A DNA stretch of 64,000 bases, taken from contig JALTFO010000048.1 in assembly GCA_027007005.1 (NCBI GenBank), positions 1 through 64,000 of the forward strand, given 5' to 3'. The notes beneath the pieces were generated by a model, which was given only the letters and a program-made list of their open reading frames with translations, was not told the DNA's origin and did not search any database. Below are positions 44,458-52,950 of this stretch, in pieces. Origin of the DNA: Candidatus Bipolaricaulota bacterium. GTDB lineage: Bacteria; Bipolaricaulota; Bipolaricaulia; UBA7950; UBA9294. Position 1 is the first letter of the stretch, and the number at the start of each line of letters is the position of its first letter. Both the position numbers and the translations under genes were made by a program.

Positions 44458-44916
44458 CTAATCGTTATACCCCTTGTCTTTGTTGTCCATAGGGTGCTCC
44501 TGGTTGCTGCCACACCACTTACCTGTGGCAAGCCAGATTTCGTAGTGCAACAACCAAAGGGACGTCCACGGCACAATTGTTCTGGCAATGGGCATTGTGG
44601 AATCCCATTCGTTGTACTTGTATCGGAACAAGCACAGTTCCTTGGCGGAAAACACGTGAGGAATCCTGCTGCCATTCCTGGATACAATCTCGGGCGAAAC
44701 TACCGACACCACCGGTCTCTGTTTCAAGCGGTATTTGATCTTCACAGTGTATTTCTCACTCAATGGACTTGGCTTCAATTGACCTACCCATGTTAGTACG
44801 ATATGCTTATTGAACGTGACGTCTGAGTCTGGAAATACACGTTTCAACCCCGCTGCTTGCACAGCAAGTGGCAGTGTCTTCAGTCTTTTTCGCAGGTATG
44901 ACTTCTTATTTCCCAT
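44458..44916 (-). CDS. E2-like (ubiquitin-conjugating-like) protein of a type II-short CBASS
   Basis: This 152-residue protein is the likely E2-like partner of the CD-NTase. Catalytic Cys95 lies in FSAKELCLFRYKYNEW, preceded by His87; the C-terminal block TIVPWTSLWLLHYEIWLATG followed by KW and NQEHP is typical of bacterial E2-like proteins in CBASS. No E1 or JAB peptidase gene is present, as in type II-short systems. Its ATG overlaps the CD-NTase stop by 11 bases. In known systems such E2s conjugate or regulate the CD-NTase through its C-terminus. The assignment rests on motifs and gene order. Confidence 0.78.
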   Translation of the reverse strand: MGNKKSYLRKRLKTLPLAVQAAGLKRVFPDSDVTFNKHIVLTWVGQLKPSPLSEKYTVKIKYRLKQRPVVSVVSPEIVSRNGSRIPHVFSAKELCLFRYKYNEWDSTMPIARTIVPWTSLWLLHYEIWLATGKWCGSNQEHPMDNKDKGYND

Positions 44917-46078
44917 ACCAAGTGTTCGGTTTTACTGTGGCTCCGACAGTTCCTAAGAGACCAGTCTTCGGGGCCATCCGCAGCTGACCGTCCCGTTGTT
45001 GCTTATCCATAACGTTTCCGTATTTCTCGAAAGCGTGCCTAGCAATTTCTGCTCCTAGCGCGAGAGACAGACTATCCGAGATCTTTTGCAGACCAGTCTC
45101 CTTGATCGCGCTTGAGAAGTCTGTCTCAACTTGCTGGAGCCATTCAAAGAAACGCTTGGCTCTCTGAGATTCTTTTTTCCACTTGTCAGCAAAGTTCTCC
45201 TTTGGGTTAATCGGGTTTGGCACCCAGTATTCGCCATTTCTGGTCTTGATACCGTCACGTAGCTTTGCCGTTAGGGCTATCAACGCCTCAAGGATGTCGG
45301 TTTCGCCGTTGTATGCGTTTGCAGCAAGCGTTGTGGTGATTATGGAAATTGGTTTATCGTCGCGATTCCCTTGATAGTGTACGTCGCGATGGCGTTTCAA
45401 GATCTGAATAGCTCTTCGAAGAGGAGTAGGCACGCGCTCTAGGGGAATCTCTTCTACGTGAACCTCCACAGCCTTTGCCATCATTTCTCGGCGTTCCAAC
45501 AGCAGCGTCTTTTGCTGATCGTTGAACCAGTTGGCGTACCCTTTGGGGTTACTGTGTTGCCACTTCGGGAGTTCCGTATCTGTGATGATAAGTGCATCAT
45601 CGAGATCCCGGAGGTTGTACTCAGCAGCCTTATCGTCTGGGAGCGCAGGCAGGACGTCCATATGGAACTGCCCCTTGTAGTCCAGTGTCCAACATCGGCG
45701 ACCAGGAACAAGCTCTGGAACTTCACTACCCTCGGCAGCTAGACGTTGAAGATAGCGCTTCAGCTGGTCCTCTAAGTCAGCTTTCAATTCTTCCTGAGCC
45801 GTGCTCTCTTTCTGAATCTCGCGACGATAGACAAGGTCTACGTCGTATGCATCTTCATCTTTTACGGGCCGAACAGCGGTACCTAGTCTCAGAGACCCCT
45901 GAGGATAGATCTCCGCATCAGACTGGTAGTGTTCGAGATGGTCTTCCTTCAACCAGTCACCCAGATCCATGTACTTTCTTCGGACCTCTCGATAGACATC
46001 CTCAGGAATATCGAGTTCCTCCCCAACATAACCAATGATGTCCGCTAACTGCATTCCTTTCTGCTGATCAACATCCAT
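44906..46078 (-). CDS. CD-NTase (cGAS/DncV-like cyclic nucleotide synthase) of CBASS
   Basis: This 390-residue enzyme should make a cyclic di- or trinucleotide on phage infection, activating the patatin next door. The polymerase-beta-type active site is complete: Gly61-Ser62 in YPQGSLRLGTAVRP, Asp79 and Asp81 in AYDVDLVYRR, and Asp141 in FHMDVLPALPDD. The C-terminal helical domain follows. ATG 46078 was chosen because sequence upstream lies in capV. The C-terminus ends Trp-Tyr-Gly-Lys; Gly is near the end, as expected for E2-dependent attachment, but the last residue is Lys. DncV-like products activate CapV patatins. Confidence 0.87.
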   Translation of the reverse strand: MDVDQQKGMQLADIIGYVGEELDIPEDVYREVRRKYMDLGDWLKEDHLEHYQSDAEIYPQGSLRLGTAVRPVKDEDAYDVDLVYRREIQKESTAQEELKADLEDQLKRYLQRLAAEGSEVPELVPGRRCWTLDYKGQFHMDVLPALPDDKAAEYNLRDLDDALIITDTELPKWQHSNPKGYANWFNDQQKTLLLERREMMAKAVEVHVEEIPLERVPTPLRRAIQILKRHRDVHYQGNRDDKPISIITTTLAANAYNGETDILEALIALTAKLRDGIKTRNGEYWVPNPINPKENFADKWKKESQRAKRFFEWLQQVETDFSSAIKETGLQKISDSLSLALGAEIARHAFEKYGNVMDKQQRDGQLRMAPKTGLLGTVGATVKPNTWYGK

Positions 46079-46091
46079 TTTCCTACCCCCT

Positions 46092-47069
46092 CTACTTATC
46101 ATTTTCCTGGTCTGTTTCATCCGTCAAGGTATAGATGGGCTCGTATGGCGATGCCTTATGACTCAGAAACATGTTACTAACCTCATTCACGGCGTTCCGC
46201 GCTTCCGTTCTTCCTATGCCTTCCAGTTCGAGGGACATCTTGTCGAGCGCATAGTGCCCGCCCAGAATGGGATTGATTCGGAGGAAGCGTTCCTTCCCGA
46301 GAATGTGAAGGCACTGATTCTCAGCAGCACAGCTTTGACCAGCCATCATGAACTCCAGCACCTTGCTCCGCCATGTCCACAGTCCTCCGGTGATGTGCTT
46401 ACTCATTGAGGTAATGGCTTGCCGAGTCGTACCGATACTGAACATCGCTATTGACCCTTGACTTTGGTTTAAGTAACCAAGCGCCTCAGCTAGAGCCACC
46501 ATTGAAGGGTTGTTTGCCCACACGCCGCCGTCGATGAGGCGTACACCTGTGTCACTTATCGATGCAGGGAAGTACGTTGGCGCGGACGCGGTTGCGAGAG
46601 CAATGTTCATTGCCAGCTCCTTGTAGTCCGTCTTGAGTCGCTCGTGATGAGGAGTCTTGTATAAATGGACATCACCCCTGACGGAGTCATAAGAGGGAAT
46701 GATCAAACGCTTTGTGCTTTCGCCGAGCCGTCTGTCTCCGAAGTAGTCCTGAAGAGCTTGGCGAAGGGGCTCTGCCGGGTACTTGCGCCGAAAGACCCAC
46801 TTCACGCTGCCTAGAGCCCGAGTCCATCGACTCTGTGCCGGGAAGATGTCCTTGCCTCGTTCCTTGTAGAAGCCCAATATCTCCTTGGGGCTGAAGCCTA
46901 GTCCCAGAGCTATTGCTATGATACCCCCTGCAGAGGTGCCGGCGATCAGATCAAAATGGTCCACGATCCTCTTGCGTGTATTTTCTTCCAGTGCAGCCAG
47001 GAAGGAAGCCGTGAATATCCCCTTCAGTCCGCCGCCATCGAGAGAGAGAATTTGAAAGCGCTCGGTCAT
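46092..47069 (-). CDS. capV: Patatin-like phospholipase, CBASS effector (CapV type)
   Basis: This 325-residue phospholipase should degrade the inner membrane when bound by the CD-NTase product, killing the infected cell. It has the oxyanion loop SLDGGGLKGIF, nucleophile Ser46 in AGTSAGGI, and catalytic Asp181 in IDGGVWANNPS, so the Ser-Asp dyad is intact. The start overlaps the hsdS stop as ATGA and it ends 13 bases before the CD-NTase. The fixed order CapV, CD-NTase, E2 is that of type II-short CBASS. Confidence 0.87.
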   Translation of the reverse strand: MTERFQILSLDGGGLKGIFTASFLAALEENTRKRIVDHFDLIAGTSAGGIIAIALGLGFSPKEILGFYKERGKDIFPAQSRWTRALGSVKWVFRRKYPAEPLRQALQDYFGDRRLGESTKRLIIPSYDSVRGDVHLYKTPHHERLKTDYKELAMNIALATASAPTYFPASISDTGVRLIDGGVWANNPSMVALAEALGYLNQSQGSIAMFSIGTTRQAITSMSKHITGGLWTWRSKVLEFMMAGQSCAAENQCLHILGKERFLRINPILGGHYALDKMSLELEGIGRTEARNAVNEVSNMFLSHKASPYEPIYTLTDETDQENDK

Positions 47070-48334
47070 AATTCCACCTCGCTCACATCGATGTCGAGAT
47101 CAACTGTGCGAATCTCACCGGTCATCAGCTTGTCCAACGTCGTTTTGAAGAGGTCTTGAAGACCGGATTTCTTGGATTCGTGGAAACTTAGCTTTGCATC
47201 GACTGTGTCCAAGGAGCAGGCGATCTCCTCCTGTTCTTTCTTTGTGCTTGGGACAGGGAATTCCAGCGGATCCACATTCTTCTTGTTGAGCTGTGGTGTT
47301 GGACCCAGGTCCTGCAACATCGTGAGGTCGAAAGTCAGGAACCAATAGTAAAGGTAAGGTAGTACGATCGAATCATTGGGGACCACAGCAATCAGGTTTG
47401 GATCGAGCAGCGTCCATTGCGTCGTTACGCGTTTCTTGTTTGTCGCGATTGCAGCTCCCCTCTTTGGGAAGATAACCGAGTTAGGTGGCACAGCCTTCTT
47501 TTGAGCGACCACCTTTGGTAGCCTGATTTCGATGTTTGAACAGAGGATGTCGCGATCATTGCCGGCAAGATTCATGTCCGAGACCTTGATCGCATGAACC
47601 AAAACATCTTCTTTGCTTCCAGTATTCCTCGCTTCCAGATCACGAAATGCGACTGTTGAGCTCCGGACCTGGGAACAGGACCGAATAGTTATGACCTTCC
47701 AACTCTCCGGAATCTCGCCGATCTCGGTCATCTTTGTCTTTTCGCCACGGGTGCCGTGGGTGAAGAGGTACTGCATAGTAGATTTCTTGAGGTCACGGAG
47801 TGACTGAATGATATTCTCCTGCATCTCAACTGCCTGTTGGATCTTCAACAATACCGCTGCGATCCTCTTTTGTTCCAAAAGTGGGGGAAGAGCGATCTCC
47901 TGTTTTAGGACATCTTTGTCGGTAACAGCAGGATAGCTCGCACCGTGCTGTGAGTCAGCGATAGCCTTGTTTATTCCATCTGAGAGGAGAAGGAAGTACA
48001 GAAATTCAGGCACTGCCATCTTCCTGTTGGCACGGACAACGCAGAATGCAGTGGATGCGATGTGATCATCGTATTCTGGAGGGACTAGCGCTATTCTCTG
48101 GAGTGTCGGTCGAATGGTTGCATAGAGCACATCTCTCGCATGAACGATCTTCCTTGCCCTCCCAGGCGCGGTCGTTCCAGTCACTACTTGCGGAGAAGTG
48201 ATCTTGAAAAGATCGTTTGATACAGCCGAGACATCGATATAGTAGAAATTGCCCCGTGGCTCTGACCGCGGCTTCCACTGGCTCGTCTTCAGACAGGCGT
48301 TCCTCAATGCCATGTTTTTCCACTCGTTCTTCAT
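47066..48334 (-). CDS. hsdS: Type I restriction-modification specificity subunit
   Basis: This 422-residue subunit should set the target sequence. It has two target-recognition halves, each followed by a conserved helix: LPPLLEQKRIAAVLLKIQQ (about 160) and VPSTKKEQEEIACSLDTVD (about 370). The first half starts at WKPRSEPRGNFYYIDVSAVS and the second at IPESWKVITIRSCSQVRSS. ATG 48334 follows the NYN gene by 34 bases; upstream frame overlaps that gene. Its stop is fused by ATGA to capV. Confidence 0.87.
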   Translation of the reverse strand: MKNEWKNMALRNACLKTSQWKPRSEPRGNFYYIDVSAVSNDLFKITSPQVVTGTTAPGRARKIVHARDVLYATIRPTLQRIALVPPEYDDHIASTAFCVVRANRKMAVPEFLYFLLLSDGINKAIADSQHGASYPAVTDKDVLKQEIALPPLLEQKRIAAVLLKIQQAVEMQENIIQSLRDLKKSTMQYLFTHGTRGEKTKMTEIGEIPESWKVITIRSCSQVRSSTVAFRDLEARNTGSKEDVLVHAIKVSDMNLAGNDRDILCSNIEIRLPKVVAQKKAVPPNSVIFPKRGAAIATNKKRVTTQWTLLDPNLIAVVPNDSIVLPYLYYWFLTFDLTMLQDLGPTPQLNKKNVDPLEFPVPSTKKEQEEIACSLDTVDAKLSFHESKKSGLQDLFKTTLDKLMTGEIRTVDLDIDVSEVEL

Positions 48335-48368
48335 CTTCTCAAATCTCTCTGTGCCCTCCGCAATTTCA

Positions 48369-48995
48369 TCACGGCTTCTTCCTTCGATAGTCGTTCGGAT
48401 CGATACAGGTATCATAGGTGGCGCGATCGACGCGAATCCAATCTGTTCTGTTGATGCCACGGCGATTGCGGGATGTCGGACTGAACGGAAAAGCGCATCC
48501 CACTTTGATCCAACGATCATCTCTCCGAGCGATCTTCCGGATTTCGTCGGCCACTTCGCTCAGGTCCTGATCCTGGCTGAAGATCACGGCAACGTCATAC
48601 TGGTTCTCCAAGGCACCGCGCACCACATCAAGGGCAAGGCGAATGTCAATTCCTTTCTCTCTGCCGACCAATGCTGTTGTTAGTGTGCCGTCAGAGGCTT
48701 TTATTGACTGGTTTGAGTAGCGTAAAGGGCGGGAATAGGTGTGGATATTGCGCGTTCCCATAGCGGAGAGCTTGGCAACCCAAAAATGATTCCGTTTTGG
48801 ATCAATATCCGGATTAGGAATCCCGGTATAGAAGCAAATACCGGTCAAGTCCCAGCTCTGCTGAACACAGATGGTCTCGGCTAGTTGTCGGATGTTGTAG
48901 TTCGGATAGGGATAACCGAACGCTTCCTTGACGGCGTTAAACAAGTTCTGTCCATCAATGTAAGCGATTGTGCGTTTGGAGGTGGGCTCTTTCAT
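48369..48995 (-). CDS. NYN-domain (LabA/PIN-like) nuclease in the R-M operon
   Basis: This 208-residue protein is a NYN-domain RNase candidate. The acidic site is visible: YIDGQNLFN (Asp14, Asn17), EKGIDIRLALDVV (Asp) and IFSQDQDLSEVADE (Asp, Asp). No second domain is evident. GGAGGTGGAGCT precedes the ATG at 48995; it lies 124 bases behind hsdM, behind its own promoter, and 34 bases in front of hsdS. NYN proteins near defence genes may cut RNA; function here is inferred. Confidence 0.8.
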   Translation of the reverse strand: MKEPTSKRTIAYIDGQNLFNAVKEAFGYPYPNYNIRQLAETICVQQSWDLTGICFYTGIPNPDIDPKRNHFWVAKLSAMGTRNIHTYSRPLRYSNQSIKASDGTLTTALVGREKGIDIRLALDVVRGALENQYDVAVIFSQDQDLSEVADEIRKIARRDDRWIKVGCAFPFSPTSRNRRGINRTDWIRVDRATYDTCIDPNDYRRKKP

Positions 48996-49072
48996 AGCTC
49001 CACCTCCTGCGAACAAAGAATAACCCCGCCAGAGGTCCGAAAACTGATCCAGCGGGGAGCAATTACATCGCT

Positions 49073-49102
49073 ATAATACAACGAGACGTCACAGGTGTCA
49101 AC
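49073..49102 (-). promoter_or_regulatory. Internal promoter before the NYN-hsdS-CBASS-hsdR genes
   Basis: On the minus strand TTGACA (49102-49097), a 17-base spacer and TATTAT (49078-49073) match a strong sigma70 promoter. The -10 region lies in CGCTATAAT (49069-49077 on the plus strand), the same 9 bases that flank the palindrome at hsdM. A GC stem CCCCGC/GCGGGG in the leader (49024-49057) could be an attenuator. Confidence 0.65.
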
Positions 49103-49119
49103 AGCCAAAGTCCATTGTC

Positions 49120-50961
49120 TCATTCCGTTTCCTCTCCGAAACCAAGCTTGTTGAAGACTTTTCGCAGTTCGACATCGATCTCCTCGGCTTTCTTCTCAAG
49201 ACCATCAGGACCCCAAAGCTCATCTAGAATCTCGGGAATTGGCCGGTAAACCTCCTTCTCGCTTGTGTCCACGTAGCCTGAGGGAGAGAGGTTGTAGTCG
49301 TTCTCCGCTGCCTCTTCGTTAGTGATGACCTTGACAAACCGTTCGATGTCCTGCCCTTTGATGAATCCCTGAACGATCTTTTGAATATTCTCGTCGGGGA
49401 TGTAGTTCTTCGGACGTCCCTTCTTAAATTCGCGGCTTGCGTTCACGAGCACAATCTTATCTTTACGCTGCGGAAGCTTGTTCCGATTGAGCAGGATGAT
49501 GATCCCAGCGGCGCTAGTGTTGTAGAATAGGTTGTCCGGCAGAAGAATGACGCCCTCAATGAGGTCATGGTCGACGAACCATTTACGGATAATCTTCTCC
49601 TTATCCTCGTTCTGGCTTCCGCTCCCCCTAGTGACAGCCCCAGTGTCCAAGACAACAGCCGCTCGTCCCGTAGGCTTGAGCGAGGCGAGAGTATGCTGAA
49701 TCCAGGCCCAGTCTGCTTTGCCAGATGTTATTCCACCATGTTCCTCAAACCGTCCGAATTCATCACTCTCGTAGATCGCTCGATTGTAGGCTTGGTTCCA
49801 CATGGGATTCGCAACGACGATGTCAAACTTTCTGAGGCTTGTGTCTGAATCCCGAAACTTCGGGTTGGTCATCGAATTGCCGCGCACGATCTTGCCTTCC
49901 ATGTCGTGAATGACCATATTCATCCGAGCGATGGCGTAGCTTGAACCGTTTATCTCTTGCCCGTAAAGCTTAAGCGGGCGATTGACCTTCAGCTCGCGTT
50001 CCTGAAGGGCCAGTTCGCACTTGATCAATAATCCTGCCGACCCACACGCATAGTCATATACTTCTTCACCCTGAGCCGGCCGAACCATATGGGCCATGAG
50101 CCAACCGACTTCGGTTGGCGTGAAAAATTCACCGGCGCTCTGTCCCTGCCCTTCGGCAAACTTTCGGAGCAGGTACTCATAACAGCGTCCGAGGAAGTCC
50201 GGCTCCACGTCGTAGAGCCCGAGTCGGTAGCGGGGATCAGAGAGTGCCTCCATCACCCCTGCCAGTGCCGAGTCGCTGATCTCTCGCTCCCCAGTGCGGG
50301 TTTCGTTGAAGTCTACGGTGTCGATGACCCCGCTGAGATCTTTGGAACGATCCCCGGCGTTGGCTTTAACGATGGCTCTCATCGTGAGGGTGAGCTGCTC
50401 GCCAAGTGTCTTCGGCCTCTGTCCTTCGTGCCAATCAAATACCTCCCGGCCGCTGACAACCGGCCACCGCGCCTCGGGCGGAATGTAGAACCGCACCAGG
50501 CTCTTGTCGGCTTCAATGATCTCGAGAGCCGTCTCACGGTCGCCGTATGTCTCGGCAAGGCGTTCGACTTCATCCTCAAAGACATCCGAGAGGCGTTTGA
50601 CGAAAAGAAGAGGCAGGATGTAGTCCTTGAACTTAGGGGCATCCTTCTCGCCCCGGATCGAGCAGGCGGCACTCCAGAGCATCTGCTCCATCAACTTCGT
50701 GGTGAGCACATCTTTTCTCAAGACCCTGTGACGACGCTTGGGGATACCAAGATCGAGAGCTGGTCTCCGTTCTTTAAGGCCAACATCTGCAACAAGCTCG
50801 CTGATCGCCTGCTTGGCCCTGCCTCGTGGTGTAGTTCGCCCGTTCTCCCAGCGATTCAATGTGGAGAAAGCTACGCCAAGCCTAGCGGCAAGTTCTTCCT
50901 GGCTTAGCTCAAGCTTATCTCTTAATTGTTTTAGAATCTCAGGGATGTCTCTATCGTCCAT
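49120..50961 (-). CDS. hsdM: Type I DNA methyltransferase subunit with N-terminal XRE helix-turn-helix
   Basis: This 613-residue protein is a fusion. Residues 6-60 form an XRE helix-turn-helix (ELSQEELAARLGVAFSTLNRWENG). Then comes HsdM: the N-terminal helical domain (80-170) and N6-adenine methyltransferase with SAM loop DYACGSAG (302-310, normally DPACGSGG) and NPMW (385-388) in place of NPPF. QSAGEFFTPTEVGWLM is the conserved FTP box. The palindrome-bearing promoter upstream makes self-regulation likely. AAAGGAG precedes ATG 50961. It starts the operon that runs to 41144. Confidence 0.9.
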   Translation of the reverse strand: MDDRDIPEILKQLRDKLELSQEELAARLGVAFSTLNRWENGRTTPRGRAKQAISELVADVGLKERRPALDLGIPKRRHRVLRKDVLTTKLMEQMLWSAACSIRGEKDAPKFKDYILPLLFVKRLSDVFEDEVERLAETYGDRETALEIIEADKSLVRFYIPPEARWPVVSGREVFDWHEGQRPKTLGEQLTLTMRAIVKANAGDRSKDLSGVIDTVDFNETRTGEREISDSALAGVMEALSDPRYRLGLYDVEPDFLGRCYEYLLRKFAEGQGQSAGEFFTPTEVGWLMAHMVRPAQGEEVYDYACGSAGLLIKCELALQERELKVNRPLKLYGQEINGSSYAIARMNMVIHDMEGKIVRGNSMTNPKFRDSDTSLRKFDIVVANPMWNQAYNRAIYESDEFGRFEEHGGITSGKADWAWIQHTLASLKPTGRAAVVLDTGAVTRGSGSQNEDKEKIIRKWFVDHDLIEGVILLPDNLFYNTSAAGIIILLNRNKLPQRKDKIVLVNASREFKKGRPKNYIPDENIQKIVQGFIKGQDIERFVKVITNEEAAENDYNLSPSGYVDTSEKEVYRPIPEILDELWGPDGLEKKAEEIDVELRKVFNKLGFGEETE

Positions 50962-50985
50962 GATCTCCTTTGGAACATAACGCTA

Positions 50986-51016
50986 TAATGCTATAGCATT
51001 ACAATCACATTGTCAA
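50986..51016 (-). promoter_or_regulatory. Promoter-operator of hsdM with 16-bp palindrome
   Basis: On the minus strand TTGACA (51016-51011) is followed after 15 bases by TATAGC (50995-50990), inside the perfect palindrome TAATGCTATAGCATTA (50986-51001). GCTATA also occurs again next to it (50982-50987). A repressor on the palindrome would block the -10 box. The XRE domain of HsdM is the obvious candidate. Confidence 0.75.
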
Positions 51017-51123
51017 GCTCAATAATATCGTACGCCGCAACTTCTCACGTTGCAATTCTTCCAGAGGCTCCCGTAGCGCCGTGCAACCAGAGATGGACGT
51101 ACCTTCTTCGAGAGTCGCTGAGA

Positions 51124-52917
51124 TTAGGAAGTCTCCGATCCTTTCAACTCCGACAGCTCATCGATCATCCCCTGCAGGACGTCGAAGCCTCCCTGCCAGA
51201 ATTCTGATGAGACGATGTCGATCCCGGCCTCGGCAAGGATCTCCTGCGGGCTCTTCGATCCGCCGTAGGCGAGGATCTTGAGGAACTTGGGGACGAACGT
51301 TTTTCCCTCTTTCTTGTAGCGCTTGTACAGCGCTAGCACGAGCAGCTGCCCGAAGCTGTATGCGTAGCAGTAGAAGGGAGTGCTGTAGATGTGGGGGATG
51401 GAGACCCACTCGTAGCGGAATTCGTCGCTTAGCTCTACGGCGTCACCGAACTGGTCATTCAGGTTTGCTAGGTATCTCTCAGAGAGAGCGTCGATCGTCG
51501 CTCCAGCCTTGATCAGTGCATGGGCCTCACGCTCGAACAGGACGAAGTACGCTTGCCTGGCAACCGTGGCGTAGGTTCCATCGACGAAGCGGGCGAGCAT
51601 CTCTCGCCTTAGCCCGGGCTCCGATTCGCTTTCAAGCTGATGCTCAAGAAGGAGGATCTCGGAGAAGACGGACGCTGTCTCCGCCAGGGGAAGGGAGGAA
51701 TGGAACGTAAGCGGCGAGTGATCTGCGGCCATGAGGGCGTGCACGGCGTGCCCCAGCTCGTGGGCGAGTGTAGAGACGTCGTCGATCTTGCCGTTGTAGC
51801 TCGTCAGCACCCACGGAGTGAGCCCAGGCAGGACGCCGTAGCAGAAGGCACCGCCGTACTTGCCGGTGCGGACCTCAGAGTCGAGATGCCCCTCGTTGAG
51901 GACTCGCTTAGCGTGCGAAGCCAGAGTCGGCGAGAATGCGTTCAAGCTTGAAAAGACGGTGCTTATCGCCTCATTGAACGGGTAAGTCTCTTCCGATGAT
52001 CCAACCGGAGCGTAGATGTCGTAGCGCCGCAAATGATCCATCCCAAGCCAGCCAGCCTTTAACCGAAAGTAGTCCTGGAACATGCTTACATTGTCGCGGC
52101 AGACATCAAGGAGGACATCGACCGCGGCGTCTGGAATGTCGTTTCTCAGGTTGCGCGAGGCGATCGGGGAGGAGAAGCCACGCAGATCGACCTGTTCATC
52201 AGCCCAGTCGCGCACGATGTGTTGATAAATCTGCCCGAGGACTGTGCTGTTCTCACCGTAGACGCGGTACAGCTCTTTGTACGCGCGTTGACGCAGCTCT
52301 GGGCGTGAATCGCGAGCGTAGGTCATCAACTGCGAACGCGTGAGCGATTTCACCTCGCCATCGACCTCGATCTCAAAGGTGAAGCCGCTCGTCAGCATCT
52401 CATACAGGGTGACAAGCGCCTCCACTCCGTTTAGGTCCTTGATGTTGATCACCTGCTCCACCTGCTCGGAGAGGGTGTAGGGTTTGTATCGACGCAGTGA
52501 GTTCAGGTAGTAGGAGAGATCCCCGCTTACGGCGATGAGACGCTCTGCCGCTGTGTCGTCCAACCCCTTCCACCATAGCTCGAAGAAGAGAGTTCGATTA
52601 TGCGCATCGGCAAGTACACTCTCTACGCGGCCACGGAAGGAGAGAGCGTCCTGATTGGCCGTATCCTCGGCAAACCAGAGTTGGCCATACGCTCCCAGGC
52701 GTCGCATGAGCGAACCAATGCGCTCGACGATAGCAAGGATTTCGCTGAAGTCATCGGTGCTGATATTCGGTGAGAGTATCGTTCGCTTACCCTCAAGATC
52801 GCTGAGCGCACTCTCAAGTTGATCCAGATACTCACTGCCGATATCCTCGGGCCGATCAGCGCTTGGGATCAGGTCGGCAAGCGACCAGCGCCCCTGCTTG
52901 TAGACACGTTCGTTCAT
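51124..52917 (-). CDS. pepF: Oligoendopeptidase F family metallopeptidase (M3)
   Basis: This 597-residue cytoplasmic zinc peptidase cleaves short peptides. It has the HELGHAVH zinc motif (His, Glu, His, about residue 380) and a downstream conserved Glu in SVFSEILLLE, plus the C-terminal IPHIYSTPFYCYAYSFGQL, all typical of PepF. AGGAGGAATGAG precedes ATG 52917. It lies upstream of the defence operon on the same strand but 120 bases apart from hsdM, beyond that gene's promoter. Confidence 0.9.
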   Translation of the reverse strand: MNERVYKQGRWSLADLIPSADRPEDIGSEYLDQLESALSDLEGKRTILSPNISTDDFSEILAIVERIGSLMRRLGAYGQLWFAEDTANQDALSFRGRVESVLADAHNRTLFFELWWKGLDDTAAERLIAVSGDLSYYLNSLRRYKPYTLSEQVEQVINIKDLNGVEALVTLYEMLTSGFTFEIEVDGEVKSLTRSQLMTYARDSRPELRQRAYKELYRVYGENSTVLGQIYQHIVRDWADEQVDLRGFSSPIASRNLRNDIPDAAVDVLLDVCRDNVSMFQDYFRLKAGWLGMDHLRRYDIYAPVGSSEETYPFNEAISTVFSSLNAFSPTLASHAKRVLNEGHLDSEVRTGKYGGAFCYGVLPGLTPWVLTSYNGKIDDVSTLAHELGHAVHALMAADHSPLTFHSSLPLAETASVFSEILLLEHQLESESEPGLRREMLARFVDGTYATVARQAYFVLFEREAHALIKAGATIDALSERYLANLNDQFGDAVELSDEFRYEWVSIPHIYSTPFYCYAYSFGQLLVLALYKRYKKEGKTFVPKFLKILAYGGSKSPQEILAEAGIDIVSSEFWQGGFDVLQGMIDELSELKGSETS

Positions 52918-52950
52918 CTCATTCCTCCTAAGTAGCGTCCGTGACACCTA

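Noticed and set aside
44439-44687. 84-codon N-terminal extension of HsdR
   Set aside because: It overlaps the E2-like gene in another frame and lacks family similarity; ATG 44438 has a good ribosome-binding site.
49021-49060. Intrinsic terminator between hsdM and the NYN gene
   Set aside because: The CCCCGC/GCGGGG stem has a 22-base loop and no T-run, so at most an attenuator.
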